A stretch of DNA of 64,000 nt from Sporothrix humicola (GCA_021396245.1 WNYE01000023.1:310001-374000), one strand, 5' to 3'. Numbered from the stretch's first letter, positions 39,337 to 50,899 are shown. Made by a program: numbers and translations. Notes: a model not told the origin generated them from the letters alone.

Positions 39337-40152
39337 ATGGACGTCCAGCCTTGGAGTATAAAGACACGAGCAGTCGCCCTTCCTCCTCCCCCAAACTCTT
39401 GTCATCATCCAACTCATCATCATCACCATCATACACCATCTCACCTTTACTCACAACAACCGTTCTCACACCACCAGTACTCTCCATCATCGTATCTCGA
39501 GTATCTCGATTATCTTGAGCAGCCAGCACAACGCAAAGAGCTTCAACTGTATCAGTCTCTTCAAACCCACTCGCCATCGTCAAATATCTCTTCAACTTCG
39601 GCCAGCAGGTTATCAAGCGGCTCATATCCTCTGCCCCAACCAATATTGGCATCTTCAAGACCATCATTGTCGGCAATATCAACGACACACTGTACAGATA
39701 CAGATACAGATACAGATACAGATACACATCTAACAGTCACAATGGTCCACACACATAATCTCTCACGGTCAATCACAGATGACGAGACAGCCATGCAGTC
39801 GCCTCCGTCATCGCCCTCGCTCGCACCATGCGATCCCTTTGCCTCTATGCCTTCGCACGACGACTGCTTCCACCTGCCCAGCAGTCCCGACTCGACAATT
39901 GTGCCGCACCCACGCTTTATTATTCCGTCTGGTGGCAGTGAAGGTATTCGCAGCGTTCCGGTAGGTTTCCCGTCTTTGATAGTGCTCTTTTCCCGATTAC
40001 ATATTCATACATATATGTACACCTGTCTTCAGCATCGTCTAACCTTTTTACAGCTACCCGGCGTTCGTTGCCCAAAATGTGCCAAAGACGGCAAGGAGGT
40101 CTGGGTGATACCCGGCCGGGCCTGTGGCTACTGCGGCACGGCGTGTGGTTAG
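39337..40152 (+). CDS. Small low-complexity protein with a C-terminal cysteine-rich (zinc-ribbon-like) module
   Basis: Exons 39337-39960 and 40054-40152 (phase-0 intron of 93 bases, GTAGGT donor, TCTAAC branch site, ACAG acceptor) encode 240 residues. The ATG sits in GCGGCCATGG, a favourable context. Residues 1-208 are rich in Ser, Pro, His and Tyr, with a seven-His run near residue 30 and a Thr-Asp dipeptide repeat near 119-130. Residues 209-240 are quite different: CPKC, then WVIPGRA, then CGYC and a final Cys three residues on. This is the pattern of a small zinc-binding knuckle. I do not recognise a named family and assign no function. The short module is carried entirely by the second exon. 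The intron has no stop codon in frame, so retention would also give a full-length protein of 271 residues. Confidence 0.75.
   Translation: MDVQPWSIKTRAVALPPPPNSCHHPTHHHHHHTPSHLYSQQPFSHHQYSPSSYLEYLDYLEQPAQRKELQLYQSLQTHSPSSNISSTSASRLSSGSYPLPQPILASSRPSLSAISTTHCTDTDTDTDTDTHLTVTMVHTHNLSRSITDDETAMQSPPSSPSLAPCDPFASMPSHDDCFHLPSSPDSTIVPHPRFIIPSGGSEGIRSVPVGFPSLIVLFSRLHIHTYMYTCLQHRLTFLQLPGVRCPKCAKDGKEVWVIPGRACGYCGTACG
39694..39723 (+). repeat. Coding (ACAGAT)5 hexanucleotide repeat
   Basis: Five ACAGAT units lie in frame in the gene at 39337 and encode alternating Thr-Asp. Copy-number change would alter the protein without shifting frame. Confidence 0.9.
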
Positions 40153-43100
40153 GAGGCCATGCCGGCGCCCATACACTGACACTTTAACGCTTTATTATGT
40201 TGTCTTGCAGTCATTTGCATTGCATCCTTTTCTATCTTCCTCTTTTTCTCATTCTACCTTGTTTTTTTTTTTTGTTGTTTCTATCCCATATTCCTTTCCA
40301 CTTTCTTCTTCATTTGCCTCTTCACTTCATCTCATTTCCTTCCTACCCTTTAGATGTGTTGGCTTTGCGATACGGCTGGGCAAGACGCAAGTCTTTTGGG
40401 AGCACGGGGAGGATCAGATTGCCTTGTTTGGCGGGACTTTTGTTATTGTCAATGGTGGAGGACAAAAGGGAGGGCGAAAGAAGGGGACGAGTCGACCAAA
40501 AGACGACGACAATATGAAGACAACAAACGGCATGCGATGCGCATGAGAACACGAAGCAAAAGGAAACATTGGAGTTACACTCTCCACCTTTGTTGCGCCG
40601 CATTTTCGTCTCCCTTTCTGTCCGAATCCACCTCTTACTTTCACCATCGTTCCTCTCTCTCTCTTTTCTTTTTCTCCTTGATTTTCATTCCTGTCTGTCT
40701 CTTTCTTTTGTTACACGACGCGTCAAATGGGAGGACCGGCGCTTCGGAAGCGGGAATAATTCTTAATCTTTTATATTGCTTTTTGTTTTACTGTCTTGCT
40801 GTTTTCTGCTTGCATTGTTTTGTCTTTTCTTTTCTTTTTGGTCATTTTCTCTCCTTTCTTTTATTCATTTATTTCTCCCTGTCTGCATTGTTTCCTTTCA
40901 TCACCTCACGATATACCCTTTTGTTTTCACCAGTTTGCTGCGACAAGGGGCCACCAGAAAGCACCACAAAAAGGATTCAAAAACGATTTAAAAAAGGTTA
41001 TATAAAATTGAGCTGAATAATACAAATTGCAAACTTTTAAAAAAAAATGTTGGCAGGTTACTAAAGACACCTAAATTGATGACGATGTCGAGAATGTCCT
41101 TTGCCACGACCCAATTTGTTAAACTTAAGACCTAACGTGGCACGTCCACATTGTGGCTTGTTTATCATTTTTTTTTTTTTTTTGCGATCATAATTATCTG
41201 GTTTACTCTTTACACAATTTGCCTTATCATTGCCTACCAGGCACATATTGCTGGGACCGGAGAGGGGCAAATGGAGATGCACAACCGCAAAAACAGAACA
41301 CAAAACATATAACCACACAATCGACACGAGATGCTTGCAGCAACAAAGAAACAAAAACACAAAAGCACAAAAGCACAAAAGCACCATCGTGCCACTACAT
41401 CAGTCTAAGGACATCTTCACAGCAACACCTTGGTCGAGTACTCTTTGTATTTCATTGTACGTTTGTGATTTGTGCTTTGGTTCCTTGATGATATCATGGA
41501 CAAATGGAAGTCCGAGAAGAAAGGGGGGAAAAGAACAGAGATAGAACCCGACTTGTATAAAAAAGGAAGGCAACCAAAAACGGCGGGAAGATGTCAAAGA
41601 GGTGAAAGAGAGAGCAGAATATTATGCCCTCGGTGAAGTGCAGATCAAATGCTCAGTTTTCTGTATTTTATTGTTTGTCTGTTATTTAGATTGAAGTCTT
41701 CGATACAGTTACAGATGTATGTGTTAATATCTTTTTTTAATATTTTGATTTTTAGAAAAAAAAAAAGAATGAAAAAATTAAAGAATGAAATGAAAAGCCG
41801 CCGGCTATTCTTGTACTCCCACGGACAAACGGCTGCCGGGCCGGGTGGCAAGACCTGTTTAATCCACGATTGGAAAGGAGCAATGACAGGAGATGGCAAG
41901 GAGAGGGAAGGATGAAGCGCTGAATGGGCAGACGACCAGACAAGACAGAAGAAAAGGTCAGAAAACAGCCGGTGAGAAAGCCTCTATTCCTCTGGCTGGT
42001 CCTTATTCAATGTCTTTGTCTCCCCTCACAACCTCCACCCGTTCGTACAACTGTTGCACGGCCATATGGCCGCCACATCCTATATCCTATCCATGCCGAC
42101 ATGCCCGGAACACAAACTGTTCCCGAACGGTTTCTTGTGCACAACCCGTTTTGTTGTCTTTTTCCCTCTTTATTTCTTTTCATTGTCTCGCCCTGCCTTG
42201 TCCGGTTCGCAAACCCGTTGTACAAAAGAAAAGAAAAAAGAAATGACACATTGCACAACATGATAATAGACAAGAGAAAGTGCCGTTGCTCAAAACACAA
42301 GCATAGGTCGACCGACGGCACCGGGACGTACGACAAGAGGTGCCGTGGACACACCGTTTTATTTTACCATCCTTCTCACTCAATGGCTCTTTTTGTTCCC
42401 TTCGGCCTTGATTCGACCGAGACGCTGGATTTGTTTATCTGACAGGGCTTGCTGGCGGTGGTGCTATGATTCAGTCATCCCTAGAATGGCCCAACGCCTC
42501 ATACCGTTGAAATTTTGTGCCACCCATAAATAAAAAGTTAGGCATCCAAACGCACTGCAGATGGACTGACGGCCAGGTTTCCGTACACAGCCGATTCTGC
42601 AGGTCGATATGATGCGAGGTGCAAGGTGCATGCTGTATCTGGCATGGGCAGACAGGGGTGGAGACGATGCTGGGACTGTATGCTGTGCTGCAACGTGTGC
42701 CTGTTTTTCTTTTTTTCAAGCTCGCTTTTTTTTTTTTTTTTTAAAAAAAAAAGAAAGAAAGAAAGAAAGAAGAAGAAGAAAGAGACACGAAAAAAATTTA
42801 ACATGTTAATATTTTGATATCCTCCCTCGTCTGCCAACACCCTTCATTTTAACGAATGCGGCCAGCCAAGAGGCCGCCTTTGTTTACGTCTACCCGCCGG
42901 CTGTTCTACTCTGGCCATTCATCATTTAGAGTTGTGCTTGTCTTGATTTTGTTCGTCTATGAGCTGAAAGCAAAAAAAAAAAAAAAGTAAATAATAGGAG
43001 ATGCTAAAAAATAAGAGAGAAAAGTAAAAATTTACCCGCTCCGATGGCGGGCATTGCCATTCGTTGAGGCTCAACCTCAACGCCAACCTCAACATGTGAA

Positions 43101-46100
43101 AGGAACCACGGACTGTTGGCCTTCCGGGCTGCACGTAGCCTTTTCGTTCGCCTTCGCCTCACCAGTCTGTTCCGGCCCCGTCTAGCCCCGTCCGGCCCCT
43201 TTGCCTTATTTCATGTCATATTACCCCTCAACACTTTCACGGACTGTTACTCTCAAAATTGTCTCATTCTTATCCAATAGTTGCAACTTATTTACAGCCT
43301 TCCCACCCCATTCTCTCTTTTTCTTCTCTTTTTTCCCCTTTCATTTTTCTCCTGCACGCACCGGGCACATTCCGTCGAGATGCACAAAAAGAATCCGGAA
43401 ATGTGGATGAATACCATAGCACAAGAAAGAAAAAAAACGAGATACGGGGCAGAAATGGCACGACTTTTCATGTTTTCTAGTCGCTCAGTACAAATTCATA
43501 CAATCCATACACATGCCGTGCTTGTGCACACTGTCACTGCACTCGGAGAATTTATACACCTATGGATAGAGCTTGCATTGTGTACTGTGTATTGTGTATT
43601 GATGAAACAGAAGAAAGAAAAGAAAATAGAAGGACTGTGAAAATACACAGAAAACAATACAGAGGGGACGCCTAAAGAATATTGCATCGTGTGTGGGCCG
43701 TTCTGTCGCGTCCTGCTCAAAGACAAAGAGAAAGAAAAAGAAAAGAAAAAATGCAAGTGCCATTGTGTCACCATGGTCAGGCTGCGTGCAGAGCCCAATA
43801 TGGTCTTTGATACGGTGCAACAATATTCATGTGTCACGAATGGTTTGTCTCACTCGGATTTTTTTTCTTCATTTTTTCTTCTCTTCTCCCCTTCCCCCTC
43901 TCCCTAAATAAGGAAAGAACTGTCAGTTCGCTAGTCTAATTCTACACACTTTTACACGCTACTATAGGTCTGGAGGATGCTTGTTGACGGCTACCACAAA
44001 AGTCACCATTCGATTGTTTTTATTTCTGGTTTCACTGCGTTTTTGACACCTGACATACACGTGGTTCTCTTGGCTGCGTTTCACTGCAGTGGGACATGCT
44101 GGGGTCGAGCTTTCTTATTGTGTTATTGTGCTGTCGACAGAGTTTATGACACTTGATAGAAAAAAAGGTCTGGATGAATTGGGCGGACAGAGGTGGAAAA
44201 CGGTGGACGGTTGTGCGTCTAAATTGGTCATGGGACTTGTCTTGGGTTTGTGTAAAGAGGACATATCAGATCTCATCTCACTTCACTTTATTTTCACCCA
44301 CTAGTTTTTATCTATGTCTTTACTCACTTTTCATTCTGTTCTCATTCGTGTTTTCGTTATATTGTTTTGTTCTCTCATAATCAAAAGTCAACTCACCCCT
44401 ATTATTCTCATCGTGAAATAAACATGCTGACTCATCACATTTTTTCATTAATAATTTCATGATGTGAACTGTCTCATTATGAGTTATAAGATATGAGTGA
44501 GTGAGCGAGTGTAAGTCATTAAATGAATGATGAGCGAGCATGCAGTAAAGGGTGGGGGAATATGAAAATAGTGCATGAAACACAAGACAATACGTGACAA
44601 TTGTTGTCGTCGTGTCTTGGCTTTGGTATCAAATACAAGACGAACCGACATTATACGATCTATCTTGGCGTTGAAATCAAAGCTGGGCCCTGTTCTTCTT
44701 GGCGACGATCTTGCCATGGGAGTCGTTTACCAGGAAGGCCTTGTTGTGAAGAAAAAAAAAGGCATCGTCCGGAGCATGTCTGCAGTAATCGCTATTTACA
44801 TTGCTCCGAGTGCCGTGTGCCGTTTGTCGTTTATCGCTTGTTATTGATTGAAGCACTTATCAGATTTGTGAAGACGATAGTTGGCACACTTGATTGGCAA
44901 TTGTCAGATAATTCTTCATTGCGAATCAAATTGAAGTGCAAATGTCGTGCTGTCGAGTTGCGTCGATTTCGTTGGCTGCCGTTCTCTTTTTTGGCCTCAG
45001 CTTACGTGCAAACCATCGCGCCCCACAAACCCACCAATTGGTGACTTGCCAGCTTCTTTTCTTCGTCATTTAATTTTTTTCTTTCTCCCCTCTCCTTTCT
45101 CACCCAATTGCTTGCCTCCTTTTCACCTGCACAATTTATTGGCGGTGCCTGGCCCATGTCGCATCTGCCGGGGGCGCCTTGTTTCAGATCGCATCAGTCC
45201 CGCAGTCCGCGACACTTGCTGTGCCAAGACGACACATCACCGACAACAATCCCTGCGTGTAAGTCAACCAAACAAAGGAGAGAGAAGACGCCCCAAAAAT
45301 AGGCTGTAAGATACTTTGTACTCTCCAACCACACGTTCTCGACTCTTTTCTTGAGTTTCATTTTGATCAGTCCGACAGTCGATCATGCCAAGGACGAGCG
45401 TGCATCTGGGGAAAAAGAAAGCAGACCAAAAAAGACGAGAACCAAGCAATAATGTTCAGAAAAGAAAAAGAAGGAAAGAAGGAAAGAAAGATCCGCCATC
45501 AAACCCTGAGGCACATCATCTCAACAATCAACGGCCAGCAGTAGCCAACGACGGTCAAAAAAAAGAAGAAAAAGAAGAACAAGCACAGACAAGAGACGAA
45601 AAGCTGTCGATCGTTTGCGGAACTGGAGCTTCGGCAGCCATTCTTTCGTCACAGTCGATGCTGCTCTTCTCCTTTTTTTTTTCTCCATCTCCGCTGGCTT
45701 GGATGTGATTTGAGATGTCGTTTCCCTTTTCGGTTTCCCATTGCCGGCCTGCCACTCGAGCCTCGCAACTCGCTGCTCATCTTCTCTCCGTCTTACTGCT
45801 TTCTCCTGTCAATGTCGTATCTTGACCCTGATTGCCGTATGTCCGTCCTGTCGTATTTTGTGTTTTCTCAAATTGTGTATTTGTAGTCCAATGCTTGCTG
45901 CCCTTTTATCCTTGGAAATGGCATCTGCACTCGAGATGTGGAATCGCTGCATGTCGTCGTTTGTTGTCGTCGATTGTTCTCGGCCGGTTGTCGTTCCAGT
46001 CGAGGTATTCTGTCCCCTTCTCTCCTCATAAACAAGCCAGCCCCGAGATCGTAGAAAAATTGTCGTTGTTTTCCATCTTTCTTTCCCACTTTTTTTCTGT

Positions 46101-46727
46101 CTCTCTTCTTAGTTGCGTCCTCGATTTTGTTCCATTTTGTTTCTCGTTCTCATATTCTCCGGGGTTTGATTCCCTGCTGTAACGTCCTTGACGCCTGCTC
46201 CTCTTTGTCGAGTCATGGCGAGACAGGGGCGTCTTTAGCCATCCTGTCCTCCCAGTCTTTTGTCCTTCAGTGTTTGGTTTTTTCTCTGTTCGTTCAACGC
46301 CTCTTTTCAACTTCTTCCCTTCGCCTTCCTCTGGCTTCCTTTTATGTTCCATCTTCCCTCCTTTTTCTGCTCTCCTCATTCTTTTCTCCGCTCACGCCAT
46401 TTCGTTTTTCGTTGAGCAAGTTTCTCCTCTTTCCCACACCATTTCTCCTTGCATTCTCCTTGAATTCTCCTATCGATCATCCCACTCCTCCCCCCATCCC
46501 TACCTCCTTATTTGCATCAAGAACTTGCTCATATCCAAACGGTCGAGCAACATTGGGGAACAACGACCGCTTAACTTGCTCACTTTGCCCGTCTTGGCAT
46601 ACCCGATCATTGATTGACCTGGGCATTCCAAAAGGCTGCATTCACCACCCATTGACAGCAATCACGCCATCAGAGCCTCGTCTCGCCTCGAGACGCTGGC
46701 AAACTGACCGACCGACCAGTGACGGCC
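40153..46727. other. 6.6-kb gene-free interval
   Basis: The sequence runs from the small zinc-ribbon-like gene to the APC permease, both on +. T-rich and CT-rich stretches alternate with AT-rich DNA (41.6-41.8 and 44.3-44.6 kb). Open frames are short and compositionally biased. The last 600-700 bases are the CT-rich leader of the permease gene. I see no gene. Confidence 0.5.
42726..42752. repeat. T17-A10 homopolymer palindrome followed by GAAA repeats
   Basis: Seventeen T followed by ten A, then GAAA and GAA units to about 42,780. This is the same arrangement as the tract at 16405-16432, about 26 kb away. Confidence 0.85.
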
Positions 46728-48923
46728 ATGGCACCCTCTCCGTTAAAACCGTCATCGTTGCCCTCGCCACGGCCCTTTGGCTTCATCAATGGCGCCATCT
46801 CGTCTGCAGCCTCGCCCCTGCAGACCAACTTCCAACTGAGCTGCCGATCGCCCCTTCGGCCCACACACGATCATGGTGCCGGTACACCGGCACTGTCATC
46901 TCCCTTTTTAGAACCGCCACCACAGCGGCACTTTGGCACACTACCGTCGCCATCAAGACGAACATGGCCAAGATCACCAGCCGAAGGCAGTAGCACTTAT
47001 GCAGACACTGCCGTCGATGAAGATGCCGATGTCAACGACCGCTCGTGGTTTCTGCCAAGACCTCCACCGAGTCCAGGCAGTGTTGTGTCACGTCCACATC
47101 CACACGAAACTGACGACACAAAACTCGGCGTCGTCTCGGCCGTCAATATCATTGTCGGCAAAACCATCGGGGTCGGCGCGTATTCGGTGCCCTCTGCCGT
47201 CTTCGAGGGCGTCAGCTCGGTCGGCATGGCCCTGTTGGTGTGGGCCGTCGGCAGTTTGATTTCCTTTTGCGGCCTCGCCGTCTATCTTGACCTGGGCACA
47301 GCCCTGCCTCGAAGCGGCGGCGAGCGTGTCTACCTGGAACGCATCTTTCGTCGGCCACGCATGCTGGCCACGTGCATGTTCATGGCCTATGTTGTGCTGC
47401 TGGGTTTCTCGACACCCAATGCCATTGTGCTCGGCGAATACGCCTTGTATGCGCTCGATGTGCCCGTGAACCACTGGAATGTGCGCACAATAGCCGTCGT
47501 GTCCGTCACAGTGCTGTGCTATATCCATGCCAAATATCCGCGGGCTGGCCTGAAGCTGATTAACGTGTTGGGCGCGGCCAAGATGCTGATGCTCGTCGTC
47601 GTTGTCGTTTCGGGCGTTGCCGGGGGCATTATGGGTGTTGGATCGGGCCGGTCGACAAGCAACAGCAACAATACTGCGTCAAGCGGTGTTCTTATGGGCC
47701 ACCATCTCGACGACGACGACTCGATGGACATGGCCTCTGTCGCATCAGCAGCAATATCAACGGCCGGCCTCAGCACTGCCCGCCGCAACTTCCAGGATAT
47801 CTGGGCCGGCTCGTCGTCGCAGCCATACGACTATGCAACCGCCCTCCTCAAAGTCATATATTGCTTCCGTGGATACAGCACGGCCAACCAGGTGCTGTCC
47901 GATGTTCGCAATCCTGTACGCACTTTGAGAGTTGCTGCACCACTGGCACTCATACTGGTTTCGCTGGCGTATATGGCCGTCAACATTGCCTTTTTTCTGG
48001 TCGTCGACAAGGACGAGTTCCGGTCAGCTGGCGTCGTAGTGGCGGGCGTCTTTTTCCGCAATTTGTTTGGCGATGGCGTAGGCGCGCGCGTCTTGCCAAT
48101 CTTTGTCATTGTCTCGGCCGCCGGCAACATTGCGGCTACTTCATTTGCCCAGGCTCGAGTCAACGAGGAGCTGGCCAAGGACGGACTGCTGCCGTTTGCC
48201 TCGTTCTGGCGGTCGGACAACAAACGGGCGGCCGTGGCAGAAAAACGAGGGACTCCAATACCGTCTCGCGGCCTGTTGCTCCATTGGCTCGTGTCGGTGC
48301 TCGTCATTGTCGTCCCGCCGCCCGGAAAAATATACAACTTCCTCGTCGACATTGGCGGCTATCCAGTCTCCGTCATCAGCGTCGCCATCGCCTTCGGCCT
48401 GTTGTATCTACGGTGCTCCCCGTCTGAGCGCTGGGTATCGCCGTGGCCCGCGCCGAAACTGGCGATTATTGTCTTTGCCTTGAGCAACTGCTTGTTGATT
48501 ATACTACCGTGGATTCCTCCGGCTGGCGGTCGTGGCGAGACGGAACGGTTTGCATCATATGCATACCCGACGACGGCTCTGGCCGTTATTGGCAGTGGTG
48601 CACTGTTCTGGCTCTGGTGGAGATACCGGGGGTTGGGCAGTGTCGGCCGAGGAAGTGGCCTTAGAGAGAGAAACAGAAGTGATGATATCACAGCTAGAAG
48701 ACCGCCGGGCTGGGATCGTCTGAAGATTGCCATGGCGAATATTAGTAGCCAGGAGAGTAGCAACGGGAGCAGCAGCAGCAGCCCTGCCACTCTTGGTGTT
48801 GATGATGATCATTCGGCTAACGATCTGTTGCTTGTTGATAATGGAGTTGGTTCGTCACAGCCAGACAACCACTTCACCACCATTCGAAGACGGGCTCCCT
48901 GTGGCTGCCCGTCTGTGCATTGA
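46728..48923 (+). CDS. Amino-acid permease of the APC superfamily, MUP1 (methionine permease)-like
   Basis: A single uninterrupted exon encodes 731 residues; the ATG at 46728 (GACGGCCATGG) is the first in frame. Residues 1-130 are a Pro/Ser-rich cytoplasmic tail. The transporter core begins KLGVVSAVNIIVGK, with the substrate-backbone motif GKTIGVGAYSVPSAVF at 144-159 (unwound helix 1). It continues with SGGERVYLERIFRRPR, the helix-6 region YRFRGYS-type segment CFRGYSTANQVLSDVRNPV, and FAQARVNEELAKDGLLPF. About 12 hydrophobic segments are visible. These signatures match the fungal MUP1/MUP3 and LAT-like branch, which imports methionine or other neutral amino acids by proton symport at the plasma membrane. 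The C-terminal tail after about 640 is 90 residues of polar, Ser/Asn-rich sequence with an acidic patch. It is convergent with the lactone oxidase gene, 293 bases away. Confidence 0.9.
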   Translation: MAPSPLKPSSLPSPRPFGFINGAISSAASPLQTNFQLSCRSPLRPTHDHGAGTPALSSPFLEPPPQRHFGTLPSPSRRTWPRSPAEGSSTYADTAVDEDADVNDRSWFLPRPPPSPGSVVSRPHPHETDDTKLGVVSAVNIIVGKTIGVGAYSVPSAVFEGVSSVGMALLVWAVGSLISFCGLAVYLDLGTALPRSGGERVYLERIFRRPRMLATCMFMAYVVLLGFSTPNAIVLGEYALYALDVPVNHWNVRTIAVVSVTVLCYIHAKYPRAGLKLINVLGAAKMLMLVVVVVSGVAGGIMGVGSGRSTSNSNNTASSGVLMGHHLDDDDSMDMASVASAAISTAGLSTARRNFQDIWAGSSSQPYDYATALLKVIYCFRGYSTANQVLSDVRNPVRTLRVAAPLALILVSLAYMAVNIAFFLVVDKDEFRSAGVVVAGVFFRNLFGDGVGARVLPIFVIVSAAGNIAATSFAQARVNEELAKDGLLPFASFWRSDNKRAAVAEKRGTPIPSRGLLLHWLVSVLVIVVPPPGKIYNFLVDIGGYPVSVISVAIAFGLLYLRCSPSERWVSPWPAPKLAIIVFALSNCLLIILPWIPPAGGRGETERFASYAYPTTALAVIGSGALFWLWWRYRGLGSVGRGSGLRERNRSDDITARRPPGWDRLKIAMANISSQESSNGSSSSSPATLGVDDDHSANDLLLVDNGVGSSQPDNHFTTIRRRAPCGCPSVH

Positions 48924-49216
48924 TTGTACGTGTAAGATCAAAAGGAAAATGAAATTCCACACTTGTACATAAACGATATGATATGATAGACAGTTAGATA
49001 CCAATACCGATACCTCTTCTTTTGTTTAAAACATACAGCGTTGGAAACGCCCGCAGAGCAATGTCGATAAAAAGTTCAAACAGGTTCAAAAAGAAGCTCA
49101 AAAAGAGGCTCAAAAATGGTTCCAAAAATTACAAGACATATCAAAAGACAAACAAAGACAAAATGCAAAATGCCACGCATAAAAACATTAACATGTCGAC
49201 GGACGAACAGGGAAGA
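48924..49216. other. Convergent 3' intergenic region
   Basis: A 293-base gap between the stops of the permease (+) and lactone oxidase (-). It is AT-rich and carries the short tandem repeat at 49083-49129. Termination signals of both genes must lie here. Confidence 0.6.
49083..49129 (+). repeat. Degenerate 12-nt tandem repeat (GGTTCAAAAAGA type), four units
   Basis: GGTTCAAAAAGA, AGCTCAAAAAGA, GGCTCAAAAATG and GTTCCAAAAATT follow directly after one another between two convergent genes. Confidence 0.7.
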
Positions 49217-50899
49217 TCACCGCTTCCCTGCTTCGCCAACAGCACCGGTAACGAACACTGTGTAGTCCGTCGCCAGCGCGCGCCGCTTCTCGTGCTCCTC
49301 AAGCCGCAGGTCTGGCTGCGCATCGGCGCCCTCCCCCAGGAGGTAGCGCCGGTGCCACGGCCCAACAAACACACCGTCAGGGTCGGATGCGTTGCGCACA
49401 TTGTTGAACCGGACCAGATCGTTGCCGTATGCTGCCGCCAGCTCAGCATGGTCAGAGCCAAAGTTCTTAGCCCAGTGCGGCTTGCCGCCCAGGTCGCGCA
49501 TCAGCCACTCAAAGGCCTCGTAGTAGCGGTCCACGCCGGGCGGGTCCTTGAAGTAAGGCCGGTACATGATGGCGTTGAGGTACAGCGTGGGGCCGTCGGT
49601 GGGTGTCGGGTCGAGGAAGGGCCGCGTCGACAGCGAATCAGGCTTTGCCTGGCTGCGGGCGTCCTGCTTGGCGGCTGTGTCGGCGACGCGCACTTCAACG
49701 GGTGCGTGCACGTACAGTCCGTCAGCAGAGAAGGGGATGCGGTGGTCGACAAAGCCCTCGTCGCCCGGCTTGAGGTGGTTGAGCCAGGCGCCCAGTCTCG
49801 TCAGAGCCTCCGGGCCGCGTGCTAGTGGGAGGGCCCACTCGTTGACAAACTGCGAGTAAAGACAGTTCATGAGCAGCGCCTTGTCGCTGGGCTGCAGGCC
49901 AGATGTCGTCGAGCCGTTCTTGAAGCCGTACTGCATGCCGAACACGAACCACTCAATCCACGGTACAATACGTGGAACAAATCGTGCTAGGTACAGCAGG
50001 TTGTGGTAGACAAAGTAGCCGAGATTGCTGTCGTAGTAGGATGTTGGAGGCGTAAAGTCGGGCTGCTCTTCAGGCGTCTTCTTACAGTCTTCGGCCGACC
50101 AAACGACTGCTCTTCTCGTGTAGGGGAACCACCACACACGCACAAAGTGTGACTGCGTCCACAGAGCGCTGTTGCGGCCCGTGCCGTCGGCATCGCCTCG
50201 TTTCCACGCGTCAAAGGTCACCGAGTCCTTGTCGACTGTCTGCGACCAGTTAAGGCGAAACGACGGAACTGCACGTATCGTAATCTCCACCACGATGCCT
50301 AGCGTGCCAAGCGACAGCAGCGCTGCACGGAACAGCTCGCTCTCTTCGGGGTCGGTCGTGTCGCGTGAGCACGTCTTGGTCGTGCCGTTGCCCAGCGTGA
50401 TTTTGAGTGCTGTAATATCGTCCGACAGCAATCCGTGCCGCAAACTGCTGCCGTGCGTCCCTGTTGCACATGCTCCGGCCAGCGACTGTTCATTGATGCT
50501 TCCCAGGTTCGGCAGGGCCATGTCGTGCTTGGCGAGCTCGGCGCTCAGATCAAAGAGCCGAATGCCAGCCTCGGCCGTCACAAGACACGATTCACGGTCA
50601 ACCGAGATAATACGGTTCAGACGGTCCAGATTAACCAGCCAGCTGCTTGTGCACGTTATATCCGACGGTGAGTGGCCGCAGCCCGTCGTGGCAATGCGGC
50701 GGCGTCGGTGGCGTGCCAGCTTGATGACTTGCTCGACCTCATCAACCGTCGACGGCTGGATAAACAATTCGGGCTGGGACGCAAACGTGCGGGCCCACGT
50801 GGCGTGCACATAGCCGCGACGTGCCTGGAACGGCTGCTTGGGGCCTGCGACGGCCAGATCGACGCCATCGTAGACAGCCGGATCAAAGTCCGAAGCCAT
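49217..50899 (-). CDS. ALO1: D-arabinono-1,4-lactone oxidase
   Basis: A single exon encodes 560 residues from the ATG at 50899 (MASDFDP...). The enzyme oxidises D-arabinono-1,4-lactone to D-erythroascorbic acid, the fungal vitamin C analogue, with FAD and oxygen; in yeast it sits at the mitochondrial outer membrane. The FAD-binding PCMH domain occupies about residues 35-220, with the covalent-FAD motif GCGHSPSD (His76), NLGSINEQSLAGACATGTHG and LLSLGTLGIVVEITIRAVP. The C-terminal ALO domain has FVRVWWFPYTRRAVVW and the active-site motif KPHWAKNF (His475, Lys478), then VRNASDPDGVFVGPW. Length is slightly above the yeast enzyme (526). No introns. It is divergent from the FMP46-like gene, with a 695-base shared promoter. 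Assignment is secure. Confidence 0.95.
   Translation of the reverse strand: MASDFDPAVYDGVDLAVAGPKQPFQARRGYVHATWARTFASQPELFIQPSTVDEVEQVIKLARHRRRRIATTGCGHSPSDITCTSSWLVNLDRLNRIISVDRESCLVTAEAGIRLFDLSAELAKHDMALPNLGSINEQSLAGACATGTHGSSLRHGLLSDDITALKITLGNGTTKTCSRDTTDPEESELFRAALLSLGTLGIVVEITIRAVPSFRLNWSQTVDKDSVTFDAWKRGDADGTGRNSALWTQSHFVRVWWFPYTRRAVVWSAEDCKKTPEEQPDFTPPTSYYDSNLGYFVYHNLLYLARFVPRIVPWIEWFVFGMQYGFKNGSTTSGLQPSDKALLMNCLYSQFVNEWALPLARGPEALTRLGAWLNHLKPGDEGFVDHRIPFSADGLYVHAPVEVRVADTAAKQDARSQAKPDSLSTRPFLDPTPTDGPTLYLNAIMYRPYFKDPPGVDRYYEAFEWLMRDLGGKPHWAKNFGSDHAELAAAYGNDLVRFNNVRNASDPDGVFVGPWHRRYLLGEGADAQPDLRLEEHEKRRALATDYTVFVTGAVGEAGKR

Noticed and set aside
46100..46190. tRNA-like B box (GGTTTGATTCC) with a possible T-arm
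   Set aside because: No matching acceptor stem, D-arm or A box lies at the needed distance upstream.
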